Of a DNA stretch of 58,466 nt, positions 28,159-37,924 are shown in pieces. Origin of the DNA: Alphaproteobacteria bacterium (GTDB lineage: Bacteria > Pseudomonadota > Alphaproteobacteria > Micavibrionales > Micavibrionaceae); the NCBI GenBank assembly GCA_021776075.1, contig JAJFGQ010000016.1:1-58466 (forward strand), written 5' to 3'. Both the position numbers and the translations under genes were made by a program. Position 1 is the stretch's first letter. Every line of letters begins with the position of its first letter. The notes below the pieces were generated by a model. It was not told the origin of the DNA. It did no database searches and worked only from the letters and a program-made list of their open reading frames with translations.

Positions 28159-28327
28159 TATAGTTGTTTTCATTAAGAATAAGACATTGTCATGCCCGCT
28201 TTATGCGGGCATCCGGCAAAACAAAGTGCGCAGTGGCGCTCATAACCAGACCCCCGCCGTTTTTATCCTGCTATCGCAGGATCGCGGGGGTGACGGGAGT
28301 GTCTTATTATTAATCGAAATTACTATA
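28159..28327. repeat. Palindromic repeat element, copy 3, inverted orientation
   Basis: 169 bp bounded by TATAG and CTATA ends. The left arm is TATAGTTGTTTTCATTAAGA then ATAAGACA; the right arm reads TGTCTTATTATTAATCGAAA then TTACTATA. The interior matches copies 1 and 2 in the opposite orientation (GGCGCTCATAACCAGACCCC), with nested ATGCCCGC/GCGGGCAT and ATCCTGC/GCAGGAT hairpins. It sits 31 bp downstream of the stop of the helicase gene. Confidence 0.8.
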
Positions 28328-28358
28328 AAAGGCATCGCAACGCATGGCGGAGCCTTCT

Positions 28359-31124
28359 TTATAAGAAGCTTTTTATAGTCAATAAAGTCTCCGCCAATCC
28401 CAGCCGTTCGACCTCCACGCCTTCCGGGAAAGCGCCGTGCAGTTTTGAGGGCAGGCCGGAATCCAGCATAACGAACACGCCTTTATCATCGGCCCGGCGG
28501 ATCAGTCGGCCATAAGCCTGTTGTAGTTTCAGGCGGGTTATCATTTCATCATAGCGCCGTCCGCCGAACGCATCGCGTCGTGCTTTGTGCAATATGGTCG
28601 GGCGCGGCCACGGTACGCGGTCATAGATCAGCAGGCGCAGGGACTCCCCCGGTACGTCAATGCCGTCCCGCACGGCATCCGTTCCCAGCAGGCAGGCATG
28701 GGGGTCAACACGAAACATATCGACCAGTGTTCCTGTATCTATTCCATCGACATGTTGGGCGTAAAGAGGGATACCGGAGTCTTCCAGCGGCCCGGCAATG
28801 CGGGTCTGTATGGCGCGCAGACGCTGGATCGCGGTAAACAGACCCAGCCCACCGCCGCCCGATGCTTTAAACAATTCACGGCAGGCGCTGGCGACTTGCT
28901 CCATATCGTTTTTATTGATGTCTGTGAGGACAAATATTTTTGTTTGTGTCTGGTAGTCAAAAGGAGAAAGCAGGGAAATTTTTTCGACGTGAGAAGAAAA
29001 ATAGCCTGCGCCTGTGCGTTCCTGTGCTGTGCGCCAATCCTGTTCTTCGTCGCCGGTATGGTCGCGTAAGGTGGCGGAGGTTATAGCGATGCCGTGGGCG
29101 TGGGGCTTGAGAGCAGCGGCGAACGGTTTCATCGGGTCGGTCCAGTGACGGTACAAGCCGACATCATAGGCCTTGCCTTCAATACGTTCGATCTCCATCC
29201 AGTCTATGAAGTTATTGTCTGTTGTGCTGGTTTGCAGGGTTGTCAGCATATCAATCCATGCGCCGACAGTAATCTGGGCGCGGCGGTCGAGACCCGAACT
29301 GAGCGATTCAAGACGTTTGCGGGTATCAGAATCCAGTGTATCGGCATGGTCGTTCAGTTTCTTTTTTAGGTGGGCAGAGAGCTGCTTCATCGGTGTTTGC
29401 AGCATGCGCAGGGCCGTTTGCAGCTTTTTGGCAGCGTCCGGTAGATGTTCGATGAGGGGCTGTGTCTGTGTTTCGAGGGAGTAGGGGCCGCTTTGTCCGT
29501 TGGCGCGGGCGAAGACTTGCTGGTACACGAGGGCCAGGAATTTTTCCGTCGCGTTTTGTGGAGTCTTGTCTTTCAGGCGGTGTGACCAACCCTGTGCCGC
29601 GAGGGCGCGGGCTGATTCCATGATGGCCTGCAAGAGGGCTTCAGCCTCCGCTTCACCGGCGATTAAATCCTCTGCCCGGCGTTTCAGTCCCCGGGCGCGG
29701 CTTTGGCGTCCGCCCTCCGCCCCCAGAATCCAGCGCCGTAAGTCACAAGTTTCCCGCGCGGTTAAATGGCCGGAAAAGGCACTGTCTGCCGCATCGAATA
29801 AATGATGGCCTTCATCGAAAACATAGCGCTGTGGTAGCTCATCGCCGGGATTGGAGAGCGCTGTCTGAATCATCACAAGAGCGTGGTTTGCCACGACAAT
29901 AGAGGCATGCCGGGATTTGCGGACAGACCGTTCGACAAAGCATTTATGATAGTGGTCGCAGGCGGCATAGATGCATTCGCCGCGTTTATCGGCCAGATTA
30001 AGGGTGTGTTTATAGCCGAGCAATCCCGACAGCCAGCCGGGAAAATCACCGCCCTGCATGTCGCCATCACGGCTTGTCTCCGCCCAGCGTGCCATTAATC
30101 CGGCGGCAAGAGCTTGATCCGGGTATTTGGCTAACGCAGCACCGGCCACGGTATCTTCCAGATTAAGAAGGCACAGATAATTCTCGCGGCCCTTTCGGAT
30201 GGCGACTTTGCTGTCTTTGATTTCGGGGGTGGGATAGAGACGGTCCAGTTCCTGATCGACCTGCCGTTGCAGGTTTTTCGTATAAGTGGAAATCCAGACC
30301 GGACCGCTGTTTTTTTCAGCCCAGACGCTTGCCGGGGCCAGATATCCCAGCGTTTTTCCGACACCTGTGCCGGCTTCAGCCAGCGTTATATGAGGATCTT
30401 CCTTGTCTTCAAGCGGAGAAAAGGCAGTGGTCAGGGCGGTTGCGTAGTCCCTTTGCTGCGGCCGGGCTTCGGCATCGCTGTCCAGCAGTTCTGTGAGCTT
30501 GTCACGGCTTTCCTCACCCGTGACGGGGTGGTGCGTGGGCGCTGGCGGTGGTGCTTCTTCCGACCATTCGGGTAGGTGTTTCCAGATATTCAGGGTTGTT
30601 TTGGCAGTAAGGGGGGTGGCTATATCGTATTCTTCGCCCCATGCGGCAAATATATAGGGTGTCCATGCCCATCCTTTTCCCTGTAGCCCCATGACACGGG
30701 CGATTTCAAGAGGGTCGGCCTTTTTTCCGGTGCGGGATTCCCGCTGTAGATTAGCCAGAAGACTTTGTGCGATTTCAATGAGGGTAAAGGGTGTATCTTC
30801 AAATTGTTCGGGTGCATTCAGCCCCAGCGTTTTTGCCAGTCCAACCGGGGTGGGAACGCAGAATTTTGCAGGATGGACGAAGGCAAAGAGCTCAAGGACG
30901 TCAAAGCCGGAGACGCGTTCAGTCTGTAATTTTTGATAGGTGTAAGGTGCGTGGCAGACCAGAACCGGTTGTCTATGAAGGAATGCCCCTGCCTTTTTAT
31001 GGGAGAGAGCCTTGATCTCTCCGTCCGTTGTCAGGATAGCTGCTTGCCGTGTATTGACGGTTAGGGCAGGGATATCCGGTAATGAGACAAGCGGGTCAGT
31101 TTTTTTCTGAGACGATGATGACAT
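28359..31124 (-). CDS. DinG/XPD-type ATP-dependent DNA helicase
   Basis: Superfamily 2 iron-sulfur helicase, 921 aa. Walker A is AGTGVGKT (251-258). Four candidate Fe-S cysteines are Cys318, Cys384, Cys389 and Cys395 (CLLNLED, GECIYAACDHYHKC). The DEAH-type box is VFDEGHH (about 435-441). C-terminal motifs include LLGTDAVRDGIDVPGESLRL and KLQQAYGRLIRR. Residues 1-200 are an extra N-terminal region without clear motifs. DinG proteins unwind R-loops and D-loops and aid replication through transcription units. The ATG lies 1 nt after the stop of the histidine kinase gene, so it is translationally coupled to it. Confidence 0.88.
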   Translation of the reverse strand: MSSSSQKKTDPLVSLPDIPALTVNTRQAAILTTDGEIKALSHKKAGAFLHRQPVLVCHAPYTYQKLQTERVSGFDVLELFAFVHPAKFCVPTPVGLAKTLGLNAPEQFEDTPFTLIEIAQSLLANLQRESRTGKKADPLEIARVMGLQGKGWAWTPYIFAAWGEEYDIATPLTAKTTLNIWKHLPEWSEEAPPPAPTHHPVTGEESRDKLTELLDSDAEARPQQRDYATALTTAFSPLEDKEDPHITLAEAGTGVGKTLGYLAPASVWAEKNSGPVWISTYTKNLQRQVDQELDRLYPTPEIKDSKVAIRKGRENYLCLLNLEDTVAGAALAKYPDQALAAGLMARWAETSRDGDMQGGDFPGWLSGLLGYKHTLNLADKRGECIYAACDHYHKCFVERSVRKSRHASIVVANHALVMIQTALSNPGDELPQRYVFDEGHHLFDAADSAFSGHLTARETCDLRRWILGAEGGRQSRARGLKRRAEDLIAGEAEAEALLQAIMESARALAAQGWSHRLKDKTPQNATEKFLALVYQQVFARANGQSGPYSLETQTQPLIEHLPDAAKKLQTALRMLQTPMKQLSAHLKKKLNDHADTLDSDTRKRLESLSSGLDRRAQITVGAWIDMLTTLQTSTTDNNFIDWMEIERIEGKAYDVGLYRHWTDPMKPFAAALKPHAHGIAITSATLRDHTGDEEQDWRTAQERTGAGYFSSHVEKISLLSPFDYQTQTKIFVLTDINKNDMEQVASACRELFKASGGGGLGLFTAIQRLRAIQTRIAGPLEDSGIPLYAQHVDGIDTGTLVDMFRVDPHACLLGTDAVRDGIDVPGESLRLLIYDRVPWPRPTILHKARRDAFGGRRYDEMITRLKLQQAYGRLIRRADDKGVFVMLDSGLPSKLHGAFPEGVEVERLGLAETLLTIKSFL

Positions 31125-31125
31125 T

Positions 31126-33822
31126 TTAGAGTTGAACCGAATTCAAATAGTCATAGATGACGTCCATTTCGGCCTGAATGTCGTGAACAAGTGCCTGTTT
31201 TTGTTCTGTACTTTGTTCAGAGATTTCTTCGGCCTTCAGGCAAAGGTGATACAGGCGGGTAGCACCAAAACTGCCCGATGCCCCTTTCAGGCTGTGCGCA
31301 ACGCTATCCCAGTTTTCATTTGCCGAATCTGTGCAGTTTTCCGTCAGTATATCGACGGCTTCTTTTCCTGTTTTGAAAAATATTTTTACGACATTAGCGT
31401 TCATGACATTTTTTCCCTCTACAAATTCCAGTAGACGGTTGAGATCAACAGGAAGAAGCTCTTCTTCATGAGGCTCATTTTTCGATTGAGAGTCGGTATT
31501 ATCAGCAGTGTCATCTTTGTCGCCGCCGTGTTTCCCCCCAAGTTGGCGGTGTAGAGCTTCCTTCACTTCATCGAAAGTCATAGGTTTGCTGAGGTAATCA
31601 TCCATGCCAATCTTCAGGCATTTTTCTTTTTCCCCGACCATGGCATTAGCCGTCATGGCGATAATGGGGACATGTTTGTCCGTGTTGCGCTCGGTGTCTC
31701 GTATGATCTGCGTGGTTTTATAACCATCCAGTTCCGGCATCTGGCAATCCATGAGTATGATGTCATAGTCATGGTCTTGTATGTATTCCAGAGCCTCTCT
31801 GCCGTTGTTGGCTATATCGATAGCCTGAAAGCCTATTTTTTTGAGCCATTTAAAGACCAGCATCTGATTGATTTCGTGATCTTCAACAATAAGAACGTTT
31901 AAAGCGCTAAAATTAATGGAAAGAGAGGGCGCCGTAAGGTTTTCCGGGTTTTTTGTTTCCTGAGCGTGATTGGTTTCTTTTTGAGAAGGTAGCGTAATAG
32001 TAAAGGTTGTGCCGATTTTTTCATGACTGGAAAAGGAAATCTTCCCTTTCATCATATCGACCAGGTTTTTTGTAATGGCCAATCCCAGTCCTGTCCCCCC
32101 ATATTTACGGGAAATTGATGTGTCGGCTTGTGAAAACTGGTTAAAAATCTGGTCCTGGAATTCTTCGGGAATACCGACACCTGTATCTTTAATCGTTAAA
32201 ACCAGTTCTGCGCTGCCGTCATCGTTCTCTGCCCATGTTGCTGTCAGTGTGACATCGCCTGCTGTATCTGTAAATTTAACGGCATTGCCAACCAGATTGA
32301 CCAGAATTTGCTGGATACGCATTTCATCGCCAATAATCCACGCCGGAATAGAAGGGCTTATTTTTGTTTCAAAATTAAGCCCTTTGCGGGATGTTTGCGG
32401 CTTAATAATATCCCCTATTTTCCTGAAGAGTTTTTCCGGTTGGAAGGGCTTTTCCACAATTTCAACTTCCCCGGCCTCAATTTTTGATAAATCAAGTATC
32501 GTGTTCAAAATCATCAGGAGTGATTCCGCAGAACGATGGATGGCATCTATTGTGCCATGAAATTCTTCATCGTGAGTATCGTGGGAATCGCTTTTTTTCA
32601 AAATTTCAGCCAGCCCCAGAATGCCTGTCATCGGCGTGCGTAGTTCGTGGCTCATATTGGTCAGAAAATCTCTTTGTATATCCGTTGTCTTTTCAGCTTT
32701 GTTCTGCGCATCTTTCATATTGTCGGCATGGGTTGCTAAATGGCGGATGTAAAAAAACAGCATGAGCGAAGCGGACAGAAAGAGAATAAAAGTCAGCGTC
32801 GCTTTCTCATAAATTTTCTGGTCCAGGAGTTTTTCCGTTGGCGTAAAAATAGAAGTCAACTCATGACCGGCCATGTTCATTTTCTTTATGTGGCGGTAGG
32901 TGTTCTTACGAAGCTCTTTCAGGGCAAGCGGGGTCGAATCATAATTCAGTATTGTGGTGTATAGGACTGTTTCTTTTCCCGCAGGGCTTGTATCCGTAAC
33001 GGTCAGATCCAGAATATCTTCTCCGGTGGGAAGAATGGCGGCTTCCACAACATTTTCAATATCAAGTACACTGAAGTAAAAAGATCTTATCGCTTTTTTA
33101 CGGGCCTTGAGGGAAGGTAAGCCTTCCTCATAATGAAAGACAGGGACAATGAACGTTAGTTGTTCGTAGCCGTTCTTTGGTTTGTGGCAATGGTCAGTGA
33201 CTTTGTTATCAGCCCCTGAAAAGAGTGTACCCAGAAAGGCAACGATCCGGGCCTCATTGACTGCCGTTTGTAAGGCGGCGGAGAATAAGGGGTCATGTGT
33301 TGTATCATGTCCTATGCAGTCTTCGTTATTGCGGCGCGGTTCCACATAGGCAAGAGGGTAAAAGATCGGAGCACCTTTTATATAAGGCTGAATGGACGGT
33401 ATAAGAAGTTCATCTTGTAGTCGTGCCAGTGTTTCCTGATCTTCACCGGGTCTGATAACGGGTATCCATCCCAGCATGTCGTAGCTGATATGTTTTGTCA
33501 GGAACGGTTCTGTAAAAGTCCTGAATTCATCAGGGCTTATCCATGAAGATGCCTGATAAAAGGCTTCCAGGGTGTAGAGAACCTGTAAATGCCAGCTAAA
33601 GCTTTTTTCGATAAAATGGGACTTCTCGATTGCAACCTTTTCTACTTCATGCCGCACGATATTTTGGCTTGATTGGTAGCTCTTGGTGGCAGCTGTGATA
33701 GAGATGATCAGGGCTACGGCAATAAAAGAAATTTGCAGCATTTTGCTTCGCGCAAAAGAGAGGTCTGATGCCTGTTCTGTCTTTGGTAAAGATGACCTGT
33801 GTTTATCCATGTTTTCTACCAT
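31126..33822 (-). CDS. Hybrid sensor histidine kinase with CHASE, REC and HPt domains
   Basis: An 898-aa membrane sensor. TM1 is about residues 29-46; a CHASE-like extracytoplasmic sensor covers about 60-330 and TM2 about 340-358. HisKA has the phosphorylated His392 (NMSHELRTPMTGILG). The HATPase domain has NLVGNAVKFT, DTGVGIP and GGTGLGLAI. The receiver domain has Asp692 (ILMDCQMPELDGYKT). The C-terminal HPt has His843 (VAHSLKGASGSFG). This is a complete phosphorelay in one chain that should hand phosphate to an unlinked response regulator. The gene is followed by the dinG-like helicase with only 1 nt between stop and start. Confidence 0.93.
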   Translation of the reverse strand: MVENMDKHRSSLPKTEQASDLSFARSKMLQISFIAVALIISITAATKSYQSSQNIVRHEVEKVAIEKSHFIEKSFSWHLQVLYTLEAFYQASSWISPDEFRTFTEPFLTKHISYDMLGWIPVIRPGEDQETLARLQDELLIPSIQPYIKGAPIFYPLAYVEPRRNNEDCIGHDTTHDPLFSAALQTAVNEARIVAFLGTLFSGADNKVTDHCHKPKNGYEQLTFIVPVFHYEEGLPSLKARKKAIRSFYFSVLDIENVVEAAILPTGEDILDLTVTDTSPAGKETVLYTTILNYDSTPLALKELRKNTYRHIKKMNMAGHELTSIFTPTEKLLDQKIYEKATLTFILFLSASLMLFFYIRHLATHADNMKDAQNKAEKTTDIQRDFLTNMSHELRTPMTGILGLAEILKKSDSHDTHDEEFHGTIDAIHRSAESLLMILNTILDLSKIEAGEVEIVEKPFQPEKLFRKIGDIIKPQTSRKGLNFETKISPSIPAWIIGDEMRIQQILVNLVGNAVKFTDTAGDVTLTATWAENDDGSAELVLTIKDTGVGIPEEFQDQIFNQFSQADTSISRKYGGTGLGLAITKNLVDMMKGKISFSSHEKIGTTFTITLPSQKETNHAQETKNPENLTAPSLSINFSALNVLIVEDHEINQMLVFKWLKKIGFQAIDIANNGREALEYIQDHDYDIILMDCQMPELDGYKTTQIIRDTERNTDKHVPIIAMTANAMVGEKEKCLKIGMDDYLSKPMTFDEVKEALHRQLGGKHGGDKDDTADNTDSQSKNEPHEEELLPVDLNRLLEFVEGKNVMNANVVKIFFKTGKEAVDILTENCTDSANENWDSVAHSLKGASGSFGATRLYHLCLKAEEISEQSTEQKQALVHDIQAEMDVIYDYLNSVQL

Positions 33823-33876
33823 AGCAAAGCTTGTCTGTGTAGGCGAGAGAAGTTGCTTTCATGCGCCTGTATTCTA

Positions 33877-35037
33877 TCAGGCCGCCTTCTTTTCATCCGG
33901 CGGTACAAAGATTTCCGGTGTGTCACCCGGCCATTGCTCCAGATAAAGAGACTGCGACGGGAAGGCAAATCCGCTTTTGGCTTTATTTTCTACGATTTCT
34001 TTAATGGCAAAGGCAAAGGCCTCTTTGATTTCCAGCCATTCGCCCCAGTCCGTCGTTTTGGTGAAGCAGTAAATCATAAAATCAATGGATGAGTCATTGA
34101 AGCTGTCAACCCGGACGAAGGTGGAGACTTCCGGTGGTTTTGAAAAATCATCATTGGTCATGATGTATTCCATGATGCTATCGCGGATAATTTTCATTTG
34201 ATCTACGCTTGAGCCGTATATGACTCCAATTTTCCAGTATATGCGGCGGTGGGTCATGCGGCTGAAATTGGTGATCGGCGCATCTGAAAGAAGGCTATTG
34301 GGAACTTGTACAGGGGCTTTATCAAAACGGCGTACTTCGGTAGAACGAAAGCCTATATTTTCGACCGTGCCTTCAACCACGCCATCGACCTTGATCCAGT
34401 CACCGGGCTGGAATTTCTTTTCAGCAATGATTGTAATGCCGCCGATCATGTTCTTGAACATGTCCTGTGCGCCCAGAGCAATGGCAGCACCAAATAAACC
34501 AAGTCCGGCGAGGAGGGGGCCGACCTTAATTCCCCAGACTTCGAGTATAACAGCACCGCCGATGAAAATGAGAATGACTTTGATGACCTTGAATAGCCAC
34601 TGCACCATCGTACGGCTGAGCATTTTTTCCAGCCCTTTCAATATATGGCTGAGGGGGCCGAGTGCCCGGTTTAGTGCCCAGAAAATAGTAAAGGAAATCA
34701 GCGTGCGCATGAAGCGGGAGAAAAAGTCGCCCATCATTTCATCAGCCCCGGCATAACGAATGGCGAAGAAAAGACCCAGTATGACGGGGATAAATCGAAT
34801 GGGCGGGATGAGCGCTTCGATAATTTTATCGTCGACGCTGGTGTCTGTGCGGGCTGACCATTTATGGAGCCGGTTCAGGATGTATTTGCTAAAAATCCCG
34901 CGTATGAGAAGAAATCCAGAAAAAATCAGGAGCGCGACAATGATTTTTCCAATATCGACACCTAAAAATCCATGTTGCCAGACATCCAGAACCTCGGCCC
35001 AGAGATCTTGTGCTGTTTGAAGTTTCTTTTCTTCCAT
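33877..35037 (-). CDS. MscS-family mechanosensitive channel
   Basis: A 386-aa inner-membrane protein. Four or five membrane helices cover the first 190 residues. The pore-lining helix and beta domain follow: GAAIALGAQDMFKNMIGGIT, FQPGDWIKVDGVVEGTVENI, GFRSTEVRRFDKAPVQVPNS. It would open under membrane tension during hypo-osmotic shock. The start is divergent from the DksA-type gene with only 24 bp between the start codons. Confidence 0.92.
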   Translation of the reverse strand: MEEKKLQTAQDLWAEVLDVWQHGFLGVDIGKIIVALLIFSGFLLIRGIFSKYILNRLHKWSARTDTSVDDKIIEALIPPIRFIPVILGLFFAIRYAGADEMMGDFFSRFMRTLISFTIFWALNRALGPLSHILKGLEKMLSRTMVQWLFKVIKVILIFIGGAVILEVWGIKVGPLLAGLGLFGAAIALGAQDMFKNMIGGITIIAEKKFQPGDWIKVDGVVEGTVENIGFRSTEVRRFDKAPVQVPNSLLSDAPITNFSRMTHRRIYWKIGVIYGSSVDQMKIIRDSIMEYIMTNDDFSKPPEVSTFVRVDSFNDSSIDFMIYCFTKTTDWGEWLEIKEAFAFAIKEIVENKAKSGFAFPSQSLYLEQWPGDTPEIFVPPDEKKAA

Positions 35038-35061
35038 CGTTTCATCCTGTAGTTTTGTCTT

Positions 35062-35409
35062 ATGACTGAGGGGGAGAATATCAACATTGAGGCCATACGC
35101 AAGACCTTGCTTGACCGCCAGGCGGAATTGGAACGTTTAACTGCCTCATCGGCTGAATCTCGTGAGATTGTGGAGTTAGACCAAACTCTTCAGGGCCGTT
35201 TATCGCGTATAGATGCGATGCAGCAGCAGGAAATGGCCAAGGAAACGGAACGCCGCCGACAAATTGAACAGCAACGGATCGTCGCCGCTTTAAAGCGTGT
35301 GGATGAAGGTAATTACGGCTACTGCGTGCAATGTGATGAGGACATAGAACCGAAACGGCTGGCGCTTGATCCGTCTGTTCCTGTTTGTATAAAGTGCGCC
35401 GAACGGTAA
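35062..35409 (+). CDS. DksA/TraR-family zinc-finger protein
   Basis: A 115-aa protein. The first 80 residues are a coiled coil (RQAELERLTASSAESREIVE, RIDAMQQQEMAKETERRRQ), and the C-terminus is a C4 zinc finger: YGYCVQCDEDIEPKRL then VPVCIKCAER. Relatives bind the RNA polymerase secondary channel. This is a short member without the canonical DksA length of about 150 aa, so full DksA function is not assured. No good ribosome-binding site lies before the ATG at 35062. Confidence 0.87.
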   Translation: MTEGENINIEAIRKTLLDRQAELERLTASSAESREIVELDQTLQGRLSRIDAMQQQEMAKETERRRQIEQQRIVAALKRVDEGNYGYCVQCDEDIEPKRLALDPSVPVCIKCAER

Positions 35410-35427
35410 GAGAGAAAAGGTGAGAGT

Positions 35428-36075
35428 GTGATCGACTATTGGGCGTTAGGTTTGGCGTATCTTGTATCATGGGGGGCGATGATGTCGCCGGGGCCTGATT
35501 TTTTGATCGTGATGCGCAATGCGTTGGGCTATTCAACGCGTGCCGGTATTTTTACGGGGCTGGGGATTACGATGGGTCTGACCTTTCACATGGGGTATTG
35601 CCTTGCCGGGCTGGGACTTGTGATTGCACAGTCTGTTTTTCTATTTAATATCCTGAAATGGATCGGGGCGGGTTACCTTATATATGTCGGGATAGATTCC
35701 TTGCGCTCGAAAGGACCAGATAAGGATACGCTACGCATCGAAAGCATGACTGAAGGAACGGACGGAAAGACAAAGACGGATAAGCAGGCCTTTATTAATG
35801 GCCTTGTCACAAACTTTTTTAACCCGAAGGCGGCGCTGTTTTTTATCGCGCTGTTTAGCCAGATGATTGCCCCCGGCACGCCATTCTCCGTGCAATTTGG
35901 CTTTGCTGTTTTGTTGGTGGTCACGGCATTATTCTGGTGGTGCCTTTTATCTGTGATCATGGGGCAGCGTCCTGTCCGCCATGCTTATGCCCGTTCGGCA
36001 AAATGGATTGACCGTATTTTTGGTGGTTTCTTTATTGCGTTGGGTGCAAAGTTGGCGCTGGTGAAAATCACATAA
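35428..36075 (+). CDS. LysE/RhtB-family amino acid exporter
   Basis: A 215-aa inner-membrane protein with six hydrophobic segments. The family signature is SWGAMMSPGPDFLIVMRNAL then GYSTRAGIFTGLGITMG. Later segments include NGLVTNFFNPKAALFFIALF and FFIALGAKLALVK. The substrate cannot be told from sequence. GTG start with AAAGGTGAGA upstream. Probably cotranscribed with the 35062 gene (18-bp gap). The end overlaps the convergent gene by 8 bp. Confidence 0.9.
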   Translation: MIDYWALGLAYLVSWGAMMSPGPDFLIVMRNALGYSTRAGIFTGLGITMGLTFHMGYCLAGLGLVIAQSVFLFNILKWIGAGYLIYVGIDSLRSKGPDKDTLRIESMTEGTDGKTKTDKQAFINGLVTNFFNPKAALFFIALFSQMIAPGTPFSVQFGFAVLLVVTALFWWCLLSVIMGQRPVRHAYARSAKWIDRIFGGFFIALGAKLALVKIT

Positions 36076-36622
36076 ACCGGGGTGTTTCCTTAATTTCCGT
36101 TTTTTTCTCTTTTCTGGCATCCAGATATTCCTGAAAATGACCGGCATTTTGATCGATCAATTCTTTATGATTACTTGCAGCGGCAGCAAATGGTTTGCTT
36201 AGTTTGACCAGTGCGCCGTGTCCCATGAGTTTAAGGCCTGCGCCGGTATAGGGAAGGGTGCCCCCTGCCCAGGTTCCCAAGCCTCCGCCCAATAATACCG
36301 GCAAAGTGCCGTCCCCGTACAGCGTTCCCAAACAGGCACCGATCACGGCACCGGTTGCCGCCAGTACTCGCCCTGATTTTTTCATTTCATCGGATGGATA
36401 GTTGCTCGTCAGGTGAAAAAGAGGAGAAAGCATTGTCATCCCCAGACCATCAGTAAAATCATCATGATCAAATCGGTGCGGCCCGTAGACACCATCATCA
36501 TGTCTCAATAGGTCATTATAGGTATTTTTTATATAAAAATCATGACACTGCTTCAAAGCCCAACAGAAAGCACTGGTGAGTGAAAAATCATAGGGGTCGT
36601 CATTGTGGTTTGATGTGTCCAT
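36068..36622 (-). CDS. Hypothetical protein with glycine-zipper-like segment
   Basis: A 184-aa protein from the second of two adjacent ATGs (start at 36622), which has GAAAGGAACC just upstream; a longer frame reaches 36658. A glycine-rich hydrophobic stretch (AATGAVIGACLGTLYGDGTL, GGGLGTWAGGTLPYTGAGL) resembles glycine-zipper membrane-inserting segments. The C-terminus is charged (DARKEKKTEIKET). The N-terminus, rich in His and Asp, has no signal peptide. Not recognised further. Confidence 0.6.
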   Translation of the reverse strand: MDTSNHNDDPYDFSLTSAFCWALKQCHDFYIKNTYNDLLRHDDGVYGPHRFDHDDFTDGLGMTMLSPLFHLTSNYPSDEMKKSGRVLAATGAVIGACLGTLYGDGTLPVLLGGGLGTWAGGTLPYTGAGLKLMGHGALVKLSKPFAAAASNHKELIDQNAGHFQEYLDARKEKKTEIKETPRFM

Positions 36623-36768
36623 CATGGTTCCTTTCATCGTTTTAACAATAATCAGCATCCGATGATGTTGATTACTATGCTAACGTGCAGAACCCTTCGT
36701 CACAGGTGCATCTTACACCCACGGATTATGTTATGTCAAAAGAAATCGGACATGCTCCGAAACGGCAG

Positions 36769-37446
36769 CTAACGTACAATCAACGTGTGGTAAAAATGGT
36801 AACTACCAACGGGCGGTATACCGCTGCCTTCAAAGCAGCCGGAGCGTTTTCCGGCGGGCTGGTCGATAATCTGCCCGTCTATGAAACCACCGGTATAAAG
36901 GGTCGTGATATCAACATTTCCCGTATTCTGCGGAATACCGCTAATGCCCAGTTCCGTATTCATTCGGCCGCATAGGGCTTGTGTGACATTGGGTAGGATG
37001 ATCAGGATTTCATTGTCTGTGTTGGATGTTGTGCCCGTTCCGTTTGTGCCGACATCCTGTACGCTGTTCGCCCCTGTAAACAGCCAGTCGCTGTTATTGG
37101 TCGTTGTCCTGCCCGGCGGATTTTTATAGGTAATGCCGCCGCCGCCGACATCGAATATGCGGCAATCCATACCGGCTGTCGGGCAACGTGGATTGGTATA
37201 GCCGGACACAAAGCTGTTTTCAAAGCTTATGTCTCTTTCGCCCACGCTGCGCATCCGCATCTGGTCGATCGCTTTTTCAATGCCTAAGGCCGTGCGCATG
37301 ATGTCCGAGGCCTGTATCCGCATGCGCTCAATGTCGCCGCTTTGCTCCGTTGTGTCGGAGGAGCGGCTGATCGTAACGGCCAGTGCAGCCAGCAAGGCGA
37401 TGGCCAGAAGAATAAACCAGAGGGCGTTACCGGATTCCTGTTTCAT
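36769..37446 (-). CDS. Pilin-like single-pass secreted protein
   Basis: A 225-aa protein. The N-terminus is short and followed by one hydrophobic helix (NALWFILLAIALLAALAVTI), like a type IV pilin or minor pseudopilin; the QESG before it could be a prepilin-type processing region but does not match the GFxLxE consensus. The rest is Gly/Thr/Asn-rich with four Cys residues (NPRCPTAGMDC, ALCGRMN, RSGCFEG). The opposite-strand frame at 36685-36975 is a shadow. Confidence 0.6.
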   Translation of the reverse strand: MKQESGNALWFILLAIALLAALAVTISRSSDTTEQSGDIERMRIQASDIMRTALGIEKAIDQMRMRSVGERDISFENSFVSGYTNPRCPTAGMDCRIFDVGGGGITYKNPPGRTTTNNSDWLFTGANSVQDVGTNGTGTTSNTDNEILIILPNVTQALCGRMNTELGISGIPQNTGNVDITTLYTGGFIDGQIIDQPAGKRSGCFEGSGIPPVGSYHFYHTLIVR

Positions 37447-37498
37447 GGTGCCACTCTAAACCCTGAATAAGCAGAATACACATGAATTTTTTATCTTT

Positions 37499-37924
37499 TT
37501 ATTTGAAGGTGATTCCGCTCGCGATCACATATTGACCCTTTGAGTCCGTGTATCCCTTGTACTCAAGAGGTTCGGCAGGTTCTGTCGCTCTGCTGAAAGA
37601 TAAGGAGGGCGTACCGCCGCCCGTGCCGAGGCGTATATTGGCTCCGTGTTTAAGCAATTCCCGTACAACCTCTAAATGACCAAATTCAGCGGCGCCACGA
37701 AGGGGGTAATCAAGATTGATGTGGATATCAGCACCATGTTTGATGAGTTCTCGTACGATTTCCAGATGGCCGTGAACGCAGGCGCCAGCCAGAGCATCAT
37801 CACTTCTGGCACGAACATCTGCACCGTCTGCAATGGCTTTTAGCATGGCGACCATATCACCATCGCTGGCCGCTTTTACAAAACGTTCATTAAGGGTAGT
37901 GGGTGTGGCGGTGACGGAAAATTT
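37499..37924 (-). CDS. Ankyrin-repeat protein, C-terminal part of a frameshifted gene
   Basis: Two to three ankyrin repeats are visible: AMLKAIADGADVRARSDDAL, GHLEIVRELIKHGADIHIN and GHLEVVRELLKHGANIRL, followed by a polar tail ending GQYVIASGITFK. The frame is open from 37924, reading SVTATPTTLNERFVKAASDG ahead of the ATG at 37855. It has no start codon there and looks like a continuation of the upstream frame (37876-38196), joined at KNF. Ankyrin repeats mediate protein contacts; the partner is unknown. Confidence 0.6.
   Translation of the reverse strand, partial: KFSVTATPTTLNERFVKAASDGDMVAMLKAIADGADVRARSDDALAGACVHGHLEIVRELIKHGADIHINLDYPLRGAAEFGHLEVVRELLKHGANIRLGTGGGTPSLSFSRATEPAEPLEYKGYTDSKGQYVIASGITFK

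Noticed and set aside
36685-36975. 96-aa plus-strand frame opposite the pilin-like gene
   Set aside because: The minus-strand frame is longer and has a coherent hydrophobic N-terminus and Cys pattern; the plus frame is its shadow.
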